Shown here: piece by piece, positions 27,604 through 36,751 of the stretch
Layout: each line of letters begins with the position of its first letter
Numbering within the stretch: position 1 is the first letter of the stretch
Assembly (NCBI GenBank): GCA_963756745.1
Contig: CAVWOU010000010.1
Coordinates: 1 to 64,000, forward strand
Origin: DASPWW01 sp963756745
GTDB taxonomy: Bacteria; Actinomycetota; Thermoleophilia; Solirubrobacterales; 70-9
Length of the DNA stretch: 64,000 nt
Direction of reading: 5' to 3'
The notes under the pieces: generated by a model
Databases searched by the model: none
The model's input: the letters and a program-made list of their open reading frames with translations, nothing else
What the model was told of the DNA's origin: nothing
Translations under genes and position numbers: made by a program

Positions 27604-29369
27604 ACGGGAGCACGACCTCGACCTCTGTTCCCTCCCCCGCGCGGGAGTGAAGGTGGAACTCGCCACCCAGCCCCTCCGCCCGCTCCCGCATGCTGGTCAG
27701 GCCGAAGCCACCGTTGGACGGTGGTGCGCCACCACCCGCGTCGAAGCCACACCCGTCGTCCGAGATCGCGAGACGCAGGGTCGGCTCTGCGGAGAGCCGG
27801 ATATGGATTCTCGAGGCCTTCCCGTGGCGGGTCGCGTTGCTGATCGCCTCACCAAGTATCCGGAGTAACTCGCTGCACGTCTCCGGTTCCGCGTCCACCT
27901 CGTCGTCCAGCTCGAGCTCGAGCCCGATCCCGGAGCGGTCCGCCAGCCCAGTCGCCGTTCTGGCCACGGCCGCGGCGAGGGGCTGGTCGACAGGGTCGCT
28001 CAGCTCGAGGATCGCAGCGCGCGAGTCGGTCAGCGCCCGCTGCGCAGCCGAGGCGATCCCTTCGGCCCGCGGATGGCGCTCCGCGAGCTCCCGCCCGTGC
28101 ACGGTGATGAATGCCAGGTCCTGCGCCATGCCGTCGTGGAGATCCCGCGCGATCCGGCGGCGCTCCTCGAGCACGATCGCCTCCCGGTCATCCTCCAGGC
28201 GAGCGTTCTCCATCGCCATCAGCGCGGCGGAGGCAACCGCTCGGATCGAGTCCGGTTGGCTGTCGAGGGCCGGATCGTGGACGATCGCCGCGACGTGTTC
28301 GCGATCGTGATCGATCCTCGTCACCGATCGGCCGGCATCGTCCGTCCGGAAGGTGGACGTTTTCACCGCGAACGTCGACGTAGTTCGACTTCGTGGACGA
28401 CCAGAACAGCAGCTCGAGTGCGGGGTCCCGCAGGGCCGCGCGCATCGCTTCCTCGACTCCAGCGGGGCTCCGCTCCCGGCCGAGGCGCTCGACCAGCTCC
28501 TCCAGAGCCGACGCGGCCAGCACCCGACCCCGGATCAACCCGACGCAGATCATGAGGGGGAACAGCACAAAGGCCCCGAGGACCAGCCAACCGAGCGGAT
28601 CGAGCAGCGCCGAGTCGGGAGCCACTTGGCGAATGAAGATGAAGGCCCCCGTGCCGATGCATAGTGGGGCGATGACCACAAGGACCGGACCGATCGCCCG
28701 CCTTCGAACCGGGGTCGCAGCCCTCAGCCGCCGCAGCAGTACAGTCGCTGCGGCGAGCCCTAGTCCGGCACAGACGACGCCGTATGCGAGGCCCAGGACG
28801 TTGCTGGGGTCGGGGCTGATCTCGACCACCCGGGCGGCGTTGTCCGGGCAGTCCTCGAAACAGGGAAGGAACGGACCACCTGCCGGGAGGGTCTCTGCAA
28901 GGACGAGCGCAGCTGTCCACACCACTCCCGACGCGGCCACGGTCGCAGCGAGCACCAGCCGGGCACCCCTCTCCTCGGCCCGGCCGTCGGGGAAGAGCAA
29001 GGCCAGGAAGACCGCGTAGACGATCGCCACGGCGCCCACCGTTCGACCGATCGTGAACGTCCAGGGATCTTCGGAGACCGCCAGGGCCATCGGCGAGAGG
29101 AGGAACACGGCTGCGGCGAGCACCGGCCCATACCGGTTCTGCGGTTGCCGCTGCCACAGGTAGAGACCAACCGCCAGTGCGGTGAGGGCCATGATCCCTC
29201 GCACGATCGCGTTGACCTCGGGGGCCTCGGCCGCGTTCCTCAACACGTACAGCGACGCGGCGACGCTCACGGCCACGCCCAGGATCGCGAACACCGCGAC
29301 ACTCGGGCGCAGACGCGCGGCCCACGTCGTCAACGCGGGTTCGCCGTCCCTGGCGTGCGCCGTTTCCAT
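27602..29369 (-). CDS. NarL-type sensor histidine kinase (frameshifted)
   Basis: About 590 residues. The N-terminal half (from ATG 29369) has seven or eight membrane helices (VAVFAILGVAVSVAASLYVL and later). A GAF-like region follows (ALEELVERLGRERSPAGVEE). Near 28350 the frame shifts and the kinase core continues: EERRRIARDLHDGMAQDLAF with the phospho-His in HDGMAQD, then the ATPase boxes GEAISNATRHGKA, DDGCGFD and GFGLTSMRERAEGLGG. It phosphorylates the response regulator encoded directly downstream. The signal is unknown; the multi-helix sensor suggests a membrane or lipid cue. Confidence 0.85.
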
Positions 29370-29413
29370 CGCTATCGCAGGATCCTCCCTGTACCGAAGC
29401 AGGGTGCGGAACT

Positions 29414-29535
29414 CTACCCGTTCTGACCCGGTCGCTTGATTCGCTCGACGTCGATCCCCGGGGTGGCCGCGTGACGCTGGGCCGCGTGACCTGGACGTCG
29501 GTCTCCTTGTCCGTGATCTGGAACCTCACTCCCAT
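29414..29535 (-). CDS. possible very small protein with a strong ribosome binding site
   Basis: The ATG at 29535 follows an exceptionally strong AGGAGGAGG at ideal spacing and opens MGVRFQITDKETDVQVTRPS. That frame then runs on as a shadow of the kinase gene; in the neighbouring frame it would end GIDVERIKRPGQNG and stop at 29414, giving about 40 residues if one base is wrong. The strong ribosome binding site argues that something is translated here. Function unknown. Confidence 0.35.
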
Positions 29536-29570
29536 CCTGTCCTCCTCCTGATCGCTCCCCGCTGACGCGG

Positions 29571-29610
29571 GCGTGCCCACATGACGTGGTGCGTGCCCAC
29601 ATGACGTGGT
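29571..29610. repeat. 20-bp unit in two perfect tandem copies, palindromic core
   Basis: GCGTGCCCACATGACGTGGT occurs at 29571-29590 and 29591-29610. Each unit holds CCACATGACGTGG, a near-perfect palindrome. It lies between the divergent kinase-side genes and pgsA, where operators would be expected. The spacing of 20 bp, two helical turns, would place two dimers on the same face. Confidence 0.6.
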
Positions 29611-29741
29611 GATTCGCTCCAATCTTCCCTCACGTTCCGGGTTTTTGTCGGACGTCACGTTCCAGCAGCTCCGTCAGCGCACCCAGCAGCCGCATCCCGG
29701 CATCGCGCTTCGGTCCCATTGCCCGATACTCCATCACGGCG

Positions 29742-30332
29742 ATGTTCCCGATCAACCTGCCGAACGTGCTCACGGTCCTGCGCATCCTCGCGGTGCCCGT
29801 GATCGTCGTCGCGCTGCTCGAGGAGACGCCCGACGGCGACATCCTCGCGGCGGTCGTGTTCGCGCTCGCGGCGGTCACCGACGGCCTCGACGGCTACATC
29901 GCTCGCCGGCGCGAGGCGGTGACCACGTTCGGCAAGCTGATGGATCCGCTCGCCGACAAGCTGCTTATCGTCGCCGCGCTGGTCACGCTCGTGTCGCTGG
30001 GGCGGCTCGCGGCCTGGGTCGCGATGGTGATCATCGCCCGCGAGCTCGCGGTGACCGGGCTGCGCTCGGTCGCGGCGGAGCAGGGCGTGGTGATCTCCGC
30101 GAGCTGGCTGGGCAAGGTGAAGACGGCGCTCCAGGTCGGGGCGGTGTTCGCGCTGATCATCTGGGATCCGGCGCCGCTCGCGGTCGACGTGCTCGTCTAC
30201 GTCGCGGTGGCGATGACGGTGATCAGCGGAGCCGACTACTTCTTCGGGGTCAGGCGGCGGATCGAGGAGGAGCGGGAGCGCCGGGCGGCGTCGCGGGGGT
30301 CGCGCCGGCGGGTGACCGACCAACCGACGTGA
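29742..30332 (+). CDS. pgsA: CDP-alcohol phosphatidyltransferase, phosphatidylglycerophosphate synthase-like
   Basis: A 196-residue membrane enzyme that forms phosphatidylglycerol phosphate from CDP-diacylglycerol and glycerol-3-phosphate. The signature of the CDP-alcohol family is present (DGLDGYIARR ... GKLMDPLADKLL, about 46-72), with four to six membrane helices and the typical start INLPNVLTVLRILAVPVIVV. The basic C-terminus (ERERRAASRGSRRR) is cytoplasmic. The cupin gene follows after 10 bp, so the two are probably co-transcribed. Confidence 0.93.
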   Translation: MFPINLPNVLTVLRILAVPVIVVALLEETPDGDILAAVVFALAAVTDGLDGYIARRREAVTTFGKLMDPLADKLLIVAALVTLVSLGRLAAWVAMVIIARELAVTGLRSVAAEQGVVISASWLGKVKTALQVGAVFALIIWDPAPLAVDVLVYVAVAMTVISGADYFFGVRRRIEEERERRAASRGSRRRVTDQPT

Positions 30333-30342
30333 GGAGGGACCT

Positions 30343-30735
30343 ATGGCGACGTACACGGTCGTGAACCTGATGGAGGTCGAGGACCAGGCGCCGAAGTTCG
30401 GGTACGCGCCGAACCTCGAGTCGCGCTTCGCCCGCAAGTCGCTCGAGCTCGAGAACTCGGGGCTCAGCCACTATCGCGTTGCGCCCGGGTATCGGGTGCC
30501 GTTCGGGCACAGGCATGCGGAGCAGGAGGAGATCTACCTCGTCGTGAGCGGCAGCGCGCTGGTCAAGCTCGACGACGAGATCCTGGAGCTGGCGCAGTGG
30601 GACGCGGTGCGCATCCCCGCAGGGGTGATGCGGAGCTTCGGCGCCGGCCCGGATGGCGCCGAGATTCTGGCGTTTGGCGCTCCGAACACCGACAACGCCG
30701 ACATCGAGATGGAGCAGGACTGGTGGACGGACTGA
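30343..30735 (+). CDS. cupin-domain protein
   Basis: A 130-residue single cupin barrel. ATG 30343 follows GAGGAGG. Motif 1 contains the metal ligands (PFGHRHAEQEEIYLVVSG, His-x-His ... Glu), and motif 2 lies near WDAVRIPAGVMRSFGAGPDG. The second His of motif 2 appears replaced, so metal binding may be weak. Its function is unknown; it could bind a small sugar or a metabolite. It converges on folE2. Confidence 0.88.
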   Translation: MATYTVVNLMEVEDQAPKFGYAPNLESRFARKSLELENSGLSHYRVAPGYRVPFGHRHAEQEEIYLVVSGSALVKLDDEILELAQWDAVRIPAGVMRSFGAGPDGAEILAFGAPNTDNADIEMEQDWWTD

Positions 30736-30752
30736 CGGCGGCGTCGCCGCCG
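30736..30752. terminator. GC-rich hairpin between convergent genes
   Basis: CGGCGGCGTCGCCGCCG is a perfect inverted repeat (7-bp stem, 3-base loop) in the 31 bp between the stops of the cupin gene and folE2. There is no T run, so it would be a bidirectional but weak or factor-assisted terminator, as is common in high-GC actinobacteria. Confidence 0.5.
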
Positions 30753-30766
30753 CGCTAGGCGAGCGA

Positions 30767-31771
30767 CTACGCGCAGGGTGCCTCGAGCCACTCCCGCATC
30801 GTCAGGTGGTGGCGCGAGTGCTCCCCGGACTCGAGCTCGGCGCGGATCTCGCTCACGAGCCCGGTGCGCTCCGCGACGACGTTGTGGCGGTGGATCGTCT
30901 CGAGGTTCTCCTGGCGAGCGCACACGAAGGCGTCCTCGCCGAGCGCGGGATACGCCTCGACGACGCGGCGGATCATCTCCCGCACGCAGTCCTCGACGAA
31001 CCGTGGGTGCGCGTGGGCCTTCTCGACCACGGTGAGCTCGTCCGCGCGCTTCATCAGCTCGTAGATCTCCGAGCTCATCGACTGCTCGACGATGCTCAGC
31101 AGGTCTGGCGCGTCGATCGCGACCGGCGAGCCCTCGGGCCGGCCGACGTACAGCGTGCCGATCCCGCGCTGGTTGTGGGTCGCGACCGGCACGGCGTCGA
31201 GGATCCGGTCGATCTCGTCCGTCGCGAACCCCTGCTCGGCCAGCCGCTCGCGTGAGCGATCGGCGACGAGTCCCTGCGCGCACGGGCACGCCGTCATTCC
31301 CTGGGCCTGGACGCCGGTCAGCGTCCTCGTCCCGCGCTCCGACGCGACCGCGGTGCCGAACAGCGTGTAGATCTCCTGTGTCGGAGCGCCGGATGCCGGC
31401 GCGGAGACGGTCTCGGGGTAGCGGGCCGCGATCGAGACCTCGGCGCGCACGCCGTCCTGGCGTTCGCGCACCCGGGTTGCGATGTGGGCCGCGAGGACCT
31501 CCGACTTGAAGGCCTCGCCGAGGACGACCTCGTCGATCGTCTCGTTGAACACTTCCTCGAACCGCGACATGTGGACCCCGGCCTGCTGCGGGTTGAGATC
31601 GACCAGTCCCTCGAGCTCCGCGTAGTACAGCTGCTCCTGGGAATCGACCCTCACCCGGAGCACCTTCTCGACGCCGGTGACGCCGACGCGGGTGAGGCTG
31701 AGCTGGGTGCGCGGGGACTCCGCCTGCGCGTCGCGCGCGGTGGGGGAGATGACCTCGGTGATCTCGCTCAT
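30767..31771 (-). CDS. folE2: GTP cyclohydrolase FolE2
   Basis: A 334-residue type IB GTP cyclohydrolase, making dihydroneopterin triphosphate for folate. The family signature includes GVQAQGMTACPCAQ, with the catalytic Cys near 162-164, and THNQRGIG, HAHPRFVEDCVREMI and RQENLETIHRHNV. FolE2 can work with metals other than zinc and often replaces FolE when zinc is scarce. It is divergent from sigA, with 85 bp between starts. Confidence 0.96.
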   Translation of the reverse strand: MSEITEVISPTARDAQAESPRTQLSLTRVGVTGVEKVLRVRVDSQEQLYYAELEGLVDLNPQQAGVHMSRFEEVFNETIDEVVLGEAFKSEVLAAHIATRVRERQDGVRAEVSIAARYPETVSAPASGAPTQEIYTLFGTAVASERGTRTLTGVQAQGMTACPCAQGLVADRSRERLAEQGFATDEIDRILDAVPVATHNQRGIGTLYVGRPEGSPVAIDAPDLLSIVEQSMSSEIYELMKRADELTVVEKAHAHPRFVEDCVREMIRRVVEAYPALGEDAFVCARQENLETIHRHNVVAERTGLVSEIRAELESGEHSRHHLTMREWLEAPCA

Positions 31772-31804
31772 CGGTCCGGTCAGATGTTAGGGACAGGTCG
31801 GGGA

Positions 31805-31810
31805 TATACT
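31805..31810 (+). promoter_or_regulatory. probable -10 element of sigA
   Basis: TATACT lies 46 bp upstream of the sigA start in the short divergent region. No good -35 hexamer is present at the usual distance, so the call rests on the -10 match and position. Confidence 0.35.
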
Positions 31811-31856
31811 CCGCGCGCCTTGGGAGCCACGTTGGAGCCGAGGAGCGGCTTGGGAA

Positions 31857-33011
31857 TTGGCTAAGAACGGTCAGGCGTTGGTAAGGGAGGAGAACGGCGT
31901 CCCCGGCGGCGCCGTCGCCGGGCTCGACGGCGAGCCGCCATTCGCCGACTCGGACGAGCTGCGCACCTTGATCGCGCTCGGAGGTGAGCGCGGATACCTG
32001 ACGTTCGAGGAGATCGCGGGGACCCTCGACGAGGTCGAGGTCACGAAGGAGCAGGTGCAGCGCCTGCACGGCTACCTGATCGAGCACGGGGTGGACGTGA
32101 TCGCCGCCGACGGCCTCACCGCGTACAAGGAGGCGAAGGGTCAGCCGGATGCGCCGAAGAAGCCCGAGCTCGACCTCACCGTCGAGCCGAGCCTCGACTC
32201 GCTGCGCCTGTACCTGCGCTCGATCGGGCGGGTCGAGCTGCTGACGGCCGAGCAGGAGATCGAGCTGGCGCGGCGGATCGAGCGCGGCGACATGCGGGCG
32301 AAGCGGCACATGGTGGAGGCGAACCTGCGGCTGGTCGTGTCGATCGCGAAGGGGTATCTCGGACGAGGGCTGAGCTTCCTCGATTTGATCCAGGAGGGGT
32401 CGCTGGGCCTGATCCGGGCGGTGGAGAAGTTCGACTACCGGCGCGGGTACAAGTTCTCGACCTACGCGACGTGGTGGATTCGCCAGGCCGTTACGCGCGC
32501 GATCGCGGACAAGGCGCGGACGATCCGGATTCCGGTGCACATGGTGGAGAAGCTCAACCGGGTGACGCACGTAGAGCGCCAGCTCGTCCAGCGCCTCGGG
32601 CGCGAGCCGGAGCCGGAGGAGATCGCCGCCGAGCTGGAGTGGAGCGTGCGAGAGGTGCGGGACATATTGCGCGTGTCACAGCTTCCGGTCTCGCTCGAGA
32701 AGCCGGTCGGGGACGAGGACGAGTCGGAGCTGGGCGACTTCGTCGCCGACGACACGGCCGAGTCGCCGTTCGAGCGCGCGACGGAGAGCCTGCAGCGGGA
32801 GGACATCCAGCGCGCGCTCGACGCGCTCCCCGACCGCGAGCGCCATGTGATCGAGCTGCGCTTCGGGCTGCGCGGGCACGAGCCGATGACGCTCGAGGAG
32901 GTCGGGCACGCGTTCGGCGTCACCCGCGAGCGAATTCGCCAGATCGAGACCAACACGCTGCGGAAGCTGAAGCAGCTGCCCGAGGCGCAGCGCCTGCGCG
33001 AGTTGGGCTAG
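31857..33011 (+). CDS. sigA: principal RNA polymerase sigma factor
   Basis: A 384-residue sigma-70 of the primary class. Region 1.1-like sequence spans about 25-95. Region 1.2 contains YLRSIGRVELLTAEQEIELA. Region 2 has the invariant RGLSFLDLIQEGSLGLIRAV and YKFSTYATWWIRQAVTRAI. Region 3 and region 4 follow, with DALPDRERHVIELRFGL and TLEEVGHAFGVTRERIRQIE. The TTG start at 31857 (AKNGQALV) has GAGGAG upstream. This housekeeping gene anchors the central part of the window as core chromosome. Confidence 0.96.
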   Translation: MAKNGQALVREENGVPGGAVAGLDGEPPFADSDELRTLIALGGERGYLTFEEIAGTLDEVEVTKEQVQRLHGYLIEHGVDVIAADGLTAYKEAKGQPDAPKKPELDLTVEPSLDSLRLYLRSIGRVELLTAEQEIELARRIERGDMRAKRHMVEANLRLVVSIAKGYLGRGLSFLDLIQEGSLGLIRAVEKFDYRRGYKFSTYATWWIRQAVTRAIADKARTIRIPVHMVEKLNRVTHVERQLVQRLGREPEPEEIAAELEWSVREVRDILRVSQLPVSLEKPVGDEDESELGDFVADDTAESPFERATESLQREDIQRALDALPDRERHVIELRFGLRGHEPMTLEEVGHAFGVTRERIRQIETNTLRKLKQLPEAQRLRELG

Positions 33012-33099
33012 CGGTCGGTCCCAGAAGTCTTTACTCGCGTACGAGTCTTTCGACACCCGCTCGGGCCACAGGTGACATGTCCGAACGTATGTTCCGCCC

Positions 33100-33583
33100 G
33101 TGGACCGCCTGATCAACCGCCGCCAGCAGGGCGACCTCGGCGAGGCTTCCGCCATCGAGTGGCTGACGCGACAGGGAGCGACAGTCTCTGCACCGCTTGG
33201 ACACAGTCCCGACTACGACCTGATTGCGGAGATCGACGAGCGCCCTGGTGCGGGTGCAGGTGAAGACATCGACGTGTCTGGAGGTCACGCTCCGACGGCG
33301 CAGGAGCGGTGGGCGGTTTCGATCAGCACCACGGCGGCAATCAGAGTTGGACCGGGCTGACGAAGCGGTTCGATCGCCGCGAAGGCCGACGCCCTGTTCG
33401 TGCTCGTCGGGGACGGCCGGCGCTGGTTGATCCCTGCTTCGGCGGTGGAGGGCACGATGGCGTGCGGCTGGGTGGCCGGCGTTACTCGGAGTTCGAGATC
33501 GAGCAAGGTGCCCCGATCGTGCCTCTCGTGTACGGCGACCGGGACGAGGCGAACCGACGTCTAGAATCGATCGCGACCCACCC
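33100..33583 (+). pseudogene. PD-(D/E)XK endonuclease-like protein, frameshifted
   Basis: The first 50 residues (MDRLINRRQQGDLGEASAIE, then SPDYDLIAEIDE) are intact. The catalytic motif continues in the next frame as LVRVQVKTS, giving the D-x(n)-Q-x-K nuclease signature of the group-I-intron-type PD-(D/E)XK endonucleases (PF11645-like). The rest (GGNQSWTGLTKRFD, ADALFVLVGDGRRWLIPASA, then RRYSEFEIE) is spread over three frames. It ends directly against the tRNA-Tyr gene. It could be a sequencing-damaged intact gene or a relic of a mobile element. Confidence 0.6.
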
Positions 33584-33669
33584 GGGGGAGCGCCGGACGT
33601 GGGAGAGCCGGGCCGGGCTGTAAACCCGGTGCCTCGATTGCTGAGTGGGTTCGAATCCCTCCTCCCCCA
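33584..33669 (+). tRNA. tRNA-Tyr (anticodon GTA)
   Basis: Acceptor arms GGGGGAG (33584-33590) and CTCCCCC (33662-33668) pair perfectly. The anticodon stem CCGGG/CCCGG holds the loop CTGTAAA with GTA at 33620-33622. A variable arm of about 15 bases marks a class II tRNA, as expected for bacterial tRNA-Tyr. The T loop is TTCGAAT with one mismatch in the T stem. The D arm is less regular than usual, and CCA is not encoded. Length 86 nt. Confidence 0.82.
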
Positions 33670-33917
33670 TGCACCACCGCCTGGTGCCAAGCCAAGGGCG
33701 AGCGGGCGCTCGGGCGCTCGGCCAGGCGATCATCCGCGAGAAGCGCCAGCTGACTCTGCCGGCGAAGCCGTTCAGCGAGGCCGGTCTGCAGATCGGTGAC
33801 CGGCTTCGGTTCCGGGCAGACGGCAATGGCCGCGTCGTGATCGAGCGGATCGAAGACGCCCAGCCCGAGCTCGCCGCGTATCCTGCCGAGATGCGCCCGA
33901 ACGGCGAGTCGCGGTAA
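33669..33917 (+). CDS. AbrB/SpoVT-type DNA-binding protein
   Basis: About 82 residues with a swapped-hairpin AbrB-like domain at about 18-66 (ALGQAIIREKRQLTLPAKPF, then LQIGDRLRFRADGNGRVVIE). Such proteins are small transcription regulators or antitoxins. The ATG at 33669 touches the last base of the tRNA; GTG 33684 may be the true start. No toxin partner is evident nearby. Confidence 0.72.
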   Translation: MHHRLVPSQGRAGARALGQAIIREKRQLTLPAKPFSEAGLQIGDRLRFRADGNGRVVIERIEDAQPELAAYPAEMRPNGESR

Positions 33918-33939
33918 GTACCGTTATCCCAGGCAAACA

Positions 33940-33968
33940 TTGACTGCCGCCTCCGGCGGTCCTAGCTT
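33940..33968 (+). promoter_or_regulatory. sigma-70-type promoter
   Basis: TTGACT (33940-33945) and TAGCTT (33963-33968) are separated by exactly 17 bp and lie just upstream of the ATG at 33981. The short distance from the -10 to the start codon suggests a 5' leader of only a few bases. Confidence 0.5.
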
Positions 33969-33980
33969 TTGAACGGGGAT

Positions 33981-36082
33981 ATGACGAATTCGACGTCTCC
34001 AAAACGAGCCCGAGTGCTCTTCGACGAGTCCCACAGCGAGGCGTGGACCACGCGCCCCGACGAGGCCGCGCGCATGCAGCCGGCCCACCCCGAGGACTCC
34101 TCCTACGCTCGCGCCGCCGCGGCGCTCGCCGCGCACGACTTCACCGTCGCACCGAACGTCGACCGCCCGCTCACCGAGGCCCTCGGCGAAGCCGACGTCC
34201 TCGTCATCGCGCACCCCTCCGACCCTCGGTGGGAGTCCACGACCAACGGCGGCTCGCCACGGCTCTCCGACGACGAGCTCGACGCGATCGACGAGTTCGT
34301 CCGCGCGGGCGGCGGCCTGATCGTCCTCGGCGAGACCGAACAGGACAAGTACGGCAACAACCTCAACGACCTGCTGGCGCGGTTCGGCGTCCGCGTCGAG
34401 AACGGCACGGTGCAGGACTACGAGCACCACCACAACGCCCCCTCGTGGGTGCTCGCCGAGCTCGACCGCGGCCAGAACGGCGACGCCGACGTCGACCTCC
34501 TCGCCCGCGTGCACCGCGCCTGCTTCTACCGTGCCGGCACGCTCGCGCTCACCAACGGCGCCCGCGTGCTCGCCCGCACCTCGGACACCGCCAGCCCGCC
34601 CGGCGCACCCCTCGCCGCCATCACCCGGCACGGCGACGGGCACGTCGCCGTCCTCGCCGACTCCGACCTGTTCGGCGACGACTGCATCGGCGAGCTCGAC
34701 CACGAGGCGCTGTGGCTCAACCTCGTGTACTGGGCCGCGCAGCCCTCGTTTCGCGGCGTCGACTCCCTCCCCGACTCGCCCGCCAAGTCCGACCCGGCCT
34801 GGGCCGAGCTCAAGCAAGCCGTCGAGGAGCTGCGCGCGATGGAGGAGCCCGACGGCTCGATCGACCCCTCGAAGCACGACACCGCCCGCGCCGAGCAGCT
34901 CACCCGCACGATCGCCGACGCCGCGCAGCGCCTCGCCCCCCACTTCCCCCACCAGGACGACTACATCCGCGCGCTCGGCGACGACCTCCGCGCCTGGGCG
35001 AACGCCGGGTTCACCAAGCCCGACTTCATGCGCTCCACCGAGGCCTTCCGCCCCGAGCAACACCGTCGCGACGGCATCGAGCACCTCGCCGTGTTCCCGA
35101 TGTACAAGCAGAACGCCTCCCGGGACACCTGCTTCGAGGCGCTGATCGTCCGCACCCCCTGGCCCGAGTTCGTCGCCGAGCTCGAGCGCACCCGCTACGA
35201 CAACGCCAAGTACGTCCCCGTCACCTTCGTCGACTACACGAGCGGGTACGACTCCGAGTGCGCCGTCCTCTTCCCCGAGACGTTCTCCACCGCCGAACGC
35301 CCGCCGAGCAACTTCGGCGCGATCTTCTGCGACCGCGAGGCGGAGCGCCTGCGCCGCGTCGCGGGAAGCGCGGCGGAGATCCTGCGTCTCAACCTGCCGC
35401 CGGACGCCGCCTGCCTCCTCGTCTCGCCCGAGCTGTCGCGCAACGCGTACATCGTCTGGGACCTGATCCACGACCGCACGCACATGCGCGGCGACCTCCC
35501 CTTCGACCCGTTCATGATCCGCCAGCGCAGCCCGTACTGGATGTACTCGCTCGAGGAGCTGCGCTGCGACCTCACTGCGTTCGGCGAGGCCGCCCGGCTC
35601 GAGCGCGAGGGACCCGTCCGCCCGCCATGTCCAGTACGCGATTCTCTTCGACCGCCTGTTCCGCTTCCCCGTCACCGGCTCGCGCGTCCGCAACTACGAC
35701 GGGCTCGGCGGACAGCTCCTGTTCGCATTCCTGCACCAGCGAGCGCTACCTCCACTGGACCGACAACCGCCTCACGATCGAGTGGGAGCGCGTCGCCGAC
35801 GGCGTCGGCGCCCTCCGGGACCGCGTCCAGGACCTCTACCACTCCGGGATCGACCGCTCCAAGGTCGCCCAGTGGGCTGCCGCCCACGACCTGGTCGCCG
35901 CCTACGTCCCACCCGCCGAGGGCTCCAGGTGGACCAAGGTGAACCGCGACCTCCCCGAGGTCGACGAGCCGAAGCAGCTCGTCGACCTCGTCAAGGACGA
36001 CGAGTTCCCCCTCTCCCTCTTCTACACCTCGCTGAAGCGCAAGCTGGAGCCGGTGCTGGCGCGCCCCGACGGCGCGATCTGA
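33981..36082 (+). CDS. large protein of unknown function with a GATase-like N-terminal domain (DUF6421-like, frameshifted)
   Basis: About 700 residues. The first 170 look like a class I glutamine amidotransferase-like or ThuA-like fold (RARVLFDESHSEAW, EADVLVIAHPSDPRW, VRAGGGLIVLGETEQDKYGN). The rest matches what I know as DUF6421 (DCFEAL-type region RDTCFEALIVRTPWPEF, YDSECAVLFPETFS, HDRTHMRGDLPFDPFMIRQR, MYSLEELRCDLTAF). The frame shifts near 35610 (HVQYAILFDRLFRFPVTGSR follows) and near 35735 (ERYLHWTDNRLTIEWERV). The HDRTHMRGD motif could hold a metal or catalytic site. The last 102 bp are repeated at 38841-38942. Confidence 0.72.
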
Positions 36083-36085
36083 TCG
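35984..36085. repeat. 102-bp direct repeat, left copy
   Basis: Covers the last 33 codons and stop of the DUF6421-like gene. It recurs at 38841-38942 with a single C/T difference. Together the copies bracket about 2.75 kb of decayed lasso-type genes. The right copy is an orphan 3' end with no gene in front, so this is the original copy or one made by duplication on insertion. Confidence 0.95.
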
Positions 36086-36120
36086 ACGCCCGTCCCCAGG
36101 GCGGGCAGCCGAGGCTCCGA

Positions 36121-36740
36121 TCACTCGATATCAGTCCGGGAGTGAGTGACCAGGTGGGGGCGGTCGTCTGCCGGAACCGAGAGCATGACGGCCAGTAAGG
36201 AAGCGAGTAGATGCCAAATGCACTTCCAAGCGACCGCCAGGCGCTCCATGTCAGCCCGAGTGCGGCGAGCAAGAGGAGCTAGTAGATGACGTTCCACCTC
36301 GCGGGAACCAGCGCGCTGCCGATCAGCCGGGTGGAGACCGCTAGACCGCGGGCGATTCCCGCGAGCCAGGGGCGAGCGATGTGGCTGAGAATGGCCGCGG
36401 CGACGCCGGCAACGGCCAGCGAGATCAGGACGCCTGCGACCACAGCCGAGCGGGCTCCCGCGCCACGACGTGAAACGAGAAGCGGATATAGCGGAAAGAA
36501 GGCCGCCTCCTGAACGGTCTGATAGCTGCCGTTGGCGACGTGGGAACCACATGGCGTCCCACCACGCAAAAGAACGTCGAACGGGAAGCTTCGTTCGCCA
36601 CTCGGAGACCGCGTCGTGCGGCGCCCTCCGGGAGGGATATGGCTACGCCATGTACACGAGCGCGATGCCGACCCAGTACGTGCTCCTAATCGCCACCATC
36701 GTGCGCGGGCTCCGAACTGCGAGGCCTGCACCATCTTCGG
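36121..36740 (-). pseudogene. mannosyltransferase-like membrane protein fragment
   Basis: Readable pieces resemble the PIG-V/GT39-like membrane mannosyltransferases: WDAMWF in one frame, then HVANGSYQTVQEAAFFPLYP and VVAGVLISLAVAGVAAAILS in another. The enzyme would normally be over 350 residues; here only the first part survives with at least one shift, and the C-terminus is lost before the 102-bp repeat. It is part of the decayed island. Confidence 0.55.
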
Positions 36741-36751
36741 CGGCGACTTCG

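Noticed and set aside
30534..32570. A 678-codon open frame on the minus strand
   Set aside because: It is the shadow of folE2 and of the start of sigA in another frame; long stop-free antisense frames are expected at this GC content, and the protein has no family features.
33033..33046. Terminator hairpin after sigA (ACTCGCGTACGAGT)
   Set aside because: The stem is only 5 bp and the following T run is three bases, too weak to claim.
33924..35693. A 589-codon open frame on the minus strand
   Set aside because: Antisense shadow of the DUF6421-like gene, with Val/Gly/Glu-rich composition typical of such shadows.
34043..36082. A 679-codon Arg/Pro-rich frame on the plus strand
   Set aside because: Most of it is an out-of-frame reading of the DUF6421-like gene. 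Only its last 110 codons are real, as the end of that gene after two frameshifts.
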